Notes under the pieces: generated by a model
Told to the model about the DNA's origin: nothing
What the model saw: the letters and a program-made list of their open reading frames with translations, nothing else
The model's database searches: none
Shown here: positions 62,565-64,000 of the stretch, in pieces
How the letters are laid out: each line of letters opens with the position of its first letter
Numbering within the stretch: position 1 is the first letter of the stretch
Assembly (NCBI GenBank): GCA_905182185.1
Contig: CAJJAP010000010.1
Coordinates: 62,001 to 126,000, forward strand
Direction: 5' to 3'
Source: an uncultured Candidatus Poseidoniales archaeon
GTDB taxonomy: Archaea > Thermoplasmatota > Poseidoniia > Poseidoniales > Poseidoniaceae
Length of the DNA stretch: 64,000 bases
Position numbers and translations under genes: made by a program

Positions 62565-62751
62565 ATTGGACTGTCTCCGCAGGTATCCCTTGAACAATGT
62601 GGTCGTTATTGTTGAATAAGCCATCCACAATCACATAAATAGCGAACAATTATCAGTTAAAAGGTTCAAATATTGTTGAAATAAATAATCTATTAAGAAG
62701 AAGGGTTTTGATAAGAGCGACCCTTCCGCTTGACCTGTCGGAGGAGATGTT

Positions 62752-63843
62752 ATGGCAAAGAAGGACACATATCTTGCATTATTACGCCGTGGAATAGACA
62801 ATACCACAGCGCAGACATTAGCCGATTCCGGCTTGAAAATCGGTGATTTGAAGAAAATTGACAAAGATATGTTGGTTGAGAATTATGGACTTAAACCCGA
62901 TATCGCTCAAGGTGTTATTGAAATCATCACCGCCGGTCACACAACGCATGGTGCAGAAAGATATCTCTCCAAGGTTCTTGCACCGGAAAGAAAACAAGAA
63001 TCAAAGATTGAGGAAATTAAATTCAAGCGTGAGAGAAAGGACGTTCTTACTGAATTGGCAGAGCAAAAGGAACGACTTAAACTTGCTAAGGTTGAAGCAT
63101 TTAGGGAACAAAAACTGGTAATGAATCGTCTTGGTAAGACTATTGAATTAATCGTAAAGTTGGAGAATAACTTGTACGATGAGGATAAGAAAGACCAGAA
63201 AGTCAAAATCCGTGACCAATTAGAAACTAGGGGTCTAGAGGCTGCAAGAGATCACGAAATGCTTGATTTAGAAGGAACTCCGCAAGACATTGTAGATTTC
63301 CGCCGTAATCACGTTCCTGGTTTGATTTTCCATGCATGCGCAGAATGCGGTGATGAAATGGATCCTAGAGATGCTAGGGACCGAGATAAAATGGATGTAT
63401 GGGCTTTAATCTGTGGAGAATGTGAAACAAGTTTTATCCCAGATTTAGCAGCAATGGTAGAGGAAAGACTCTCCAATGGAACGAGAATCCTTATCGATGA
63501 AGAAGCAGGGCCGCGTAGTCCTGTACCTCCAAAGCCTGCAAGTCTGGACTTTAGCACAGTCAACAAGCAAATCATGCAAGACTTGGAAGAGACCGGTGCT
63601 TCCGCAGATGAAATCTCTAAGGCGGTTGAAGCGAGTGATCTGGTCGGTGGATTAATGGAAATTAATGATTGGATTGATAAGAAACTCGATGCTAAGGATT
63701 ACATCCAAGCTCAAGAAGATCGTGAAGATTTCATTCTTAGAACAGGTGCAGGTGCAACTAAGTTCAACAAATGGATGAAGAAGGCTGGTTTGTTCTTCAA
63801 TAAGCAGACTGGGCGTTGGACTCGTCACAAGGATGTTCGTTGA
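62752..63843 (+). CDS. Coiled-coil zinc-ribbon protein, unknown
   Basis: 363 residues. A strong GGAGGAG sequence lies before ATG 62752. The first 70 residues form a helix-hairpin-helix-like domain with LRRGIDNTTAQTLADSGLKI then a similar loop (KPDIAQGVIEII), followed by a long coiled coil (about 80-165). The zinc ribbon has two CxxC pairs (Cys196/Cys199 and Cys221/Cys224) around WALI. A Lys-rich C-terminus (FNKWMKKAGLFFNKQTGRW) ends it. The combination suggests a nucleic-acid- or nucleotide-associated protein; no family recognised. It diverges from the histone-like gene with 187 bases between starts, and the next gene begins 10 bases after its stop. Confidence 0.7.
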   Translation: MAKKDTYLALLRRGIDNTTAQTLADSGLKIGDLKKIDKDMLVENYGLKPDIAQGVIEIITAGHTTHGAERYLSKVLAPERKQESKIEEIKFKRERKDVLTELAEQKERLKLAKVEAFREQKLVMNRLGKTIELIVKLENNLYDEDKKDQKVKIRDQLETRGLEAARDHEMLDLEGTPQDIVDFRRNHVPGLIFHACAECGDEMDPRDARDRDKMDVWALICGECETSFIPDLAAMVEERLSNGTRILIDEEAGPRSPVPPKPASLDFSTVNKQIMQDLEETGASADEISKAVEASDLVGGLMEINDWIDKKLDAKDYIQAQEDREDFILRTGAGATKFNKWMKKAGLFFNKQTGRWTRHKDVR

Positions 63844-63852
63844 GGTGAATTT

Positions 63853-64000
63853 ATGTCCGCAGGGACAGTATCAGCAGAAGTGGGTTTTGGCACACTTGAT
63901 TATGAAGGCGAACCGGTGATTCGTTTCTTACGCGGAATGCACTTGATGGGACAGACTCCATACATCGAAGGGAAAACATTGGTTGAACACGCCATTGAAG
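63853..64000 (+). CDS. Unknown protein, N-terminal fragment (cut by window edge)
   Basis: 49 residues before the right edge, beginning MSAGTVSAEVGFGTLDYEGE and continuing PVIRFLRGMHLMGQTPYIEG. An AGGTGA ribosome-binding sequence overlaps the upstream stop, so it is cotranscribed with the coiled-coil zinc-ribbon gene. Too short to assign. Confidence 0.6.
   Translation, partial: MSAGTVSAEVGFGTLDYEGEPVIRFLRGMHLMGQTPYIEGKTLVEHAIE

Overview
This window reads as chromosome of a planktonic marine euryarchaeon of the Poseidoniia type (Marine Group II, or its sister Marine Group III). The assignment is an inference. It rests on an archaeal initiator tRNA, RadA, an archaeal YchF-type GTPase, the archaeosine radical-SAM enzyme RaSEA, a Fap7-type kinase, a divergent histone-fold protein and archaeal-style phospholipid enzymes. 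These sit beside bacterial-type genes (malic enzyme fused to a phosphotransacetylase domain, RlmH, PduO-type cobalamin adenosyltransferase, a GST-fold protein), FtsZ, and many large secreted or anchored proteins. DNA is moderately AT-rich, gene density is high, intergenic gaps are short, and TTG and GTG starts are frequent. I see no rRNA, IS element, integrase, prophage or CRISPR array.

Layout. 0-8 kb: end of an M20 peptidase, an acidic coiled-coil protein, a phosphatidylserine decarboxylase-like enzyme, RaSEA, a small membrane protein, a large membrane protein that looks like a histidine-less heme-copper oxidase subunit I with four EF-hands and a SAP-like tail, YchF, and a PAP2 phosphatase. 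8-20 kb (minus strand): a giant secreted beta-propeller/fibronectin-type protein of about 2,770 residues, now in two frames, followed with overlapping stop/start codons by pabC and a pabB-pabA fusion, then a zinc-ribbon membrane protein. 20-32 kb: malic enzyme, an FGE-like membrane protein, a GST-fold protein, RlmH, small membrane proteins, DUF2203, cobalamin adenosyltransferase, NUDIX and DHH hydrolases, an MMPL/RND exporter in two frames and a DUF4079-like membrane protein. 32-44 kb: a 1,134-residue helical-repeat/PIN protein, isocitrate dehydrogenase, OsmC, a cell-surface protein, FtsZ, RadA, a lipoprotein, initiator tRNA-Met, a solo Lrp ligand-binding domain, Fap7 and a CDP-alcohol phosphatidyltransferase. 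44-56 kb: a surface-protein region with an FN3-like protein, a CAX Ca2+/H+ antiporter, a Ca2+-binding type-3-repeat protein, a coiled-coil membrane protein, and a triple-fasciclin/blue-copper protein. 56-64 kb: an amidohydrolase, phosphoglycerate kinase, an orphan DNA methyltransferase, an M24 peptidase, the histone-fold protein and a coiled-coil zinc-ribbon protein.

Two cross-cutting points matter most. First, at least nine reading-frame interruptions in seven genes (EF-hand protein, giant propeller protein, MMPL, DUF4079-like, lipoprotein twice, CAX antiporter twice, coiled-coil protein) can each be repaired by removing one base, usually from a two- to four-base homopolymer. They all go in the same direction, which points to sequencing or assembly insertions rather than gene decay, so the protein ends listed for these genes should be treated as artificial. 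Second, the most unusual biology is the putative heme-less oxidase-like/EF-hand/SAP protein, the coupling of a giant surface protein to pABA synthesis genes, the recently homogenised repeats in two surface proteins, and a family of GC-rich hairpins in front of genes.
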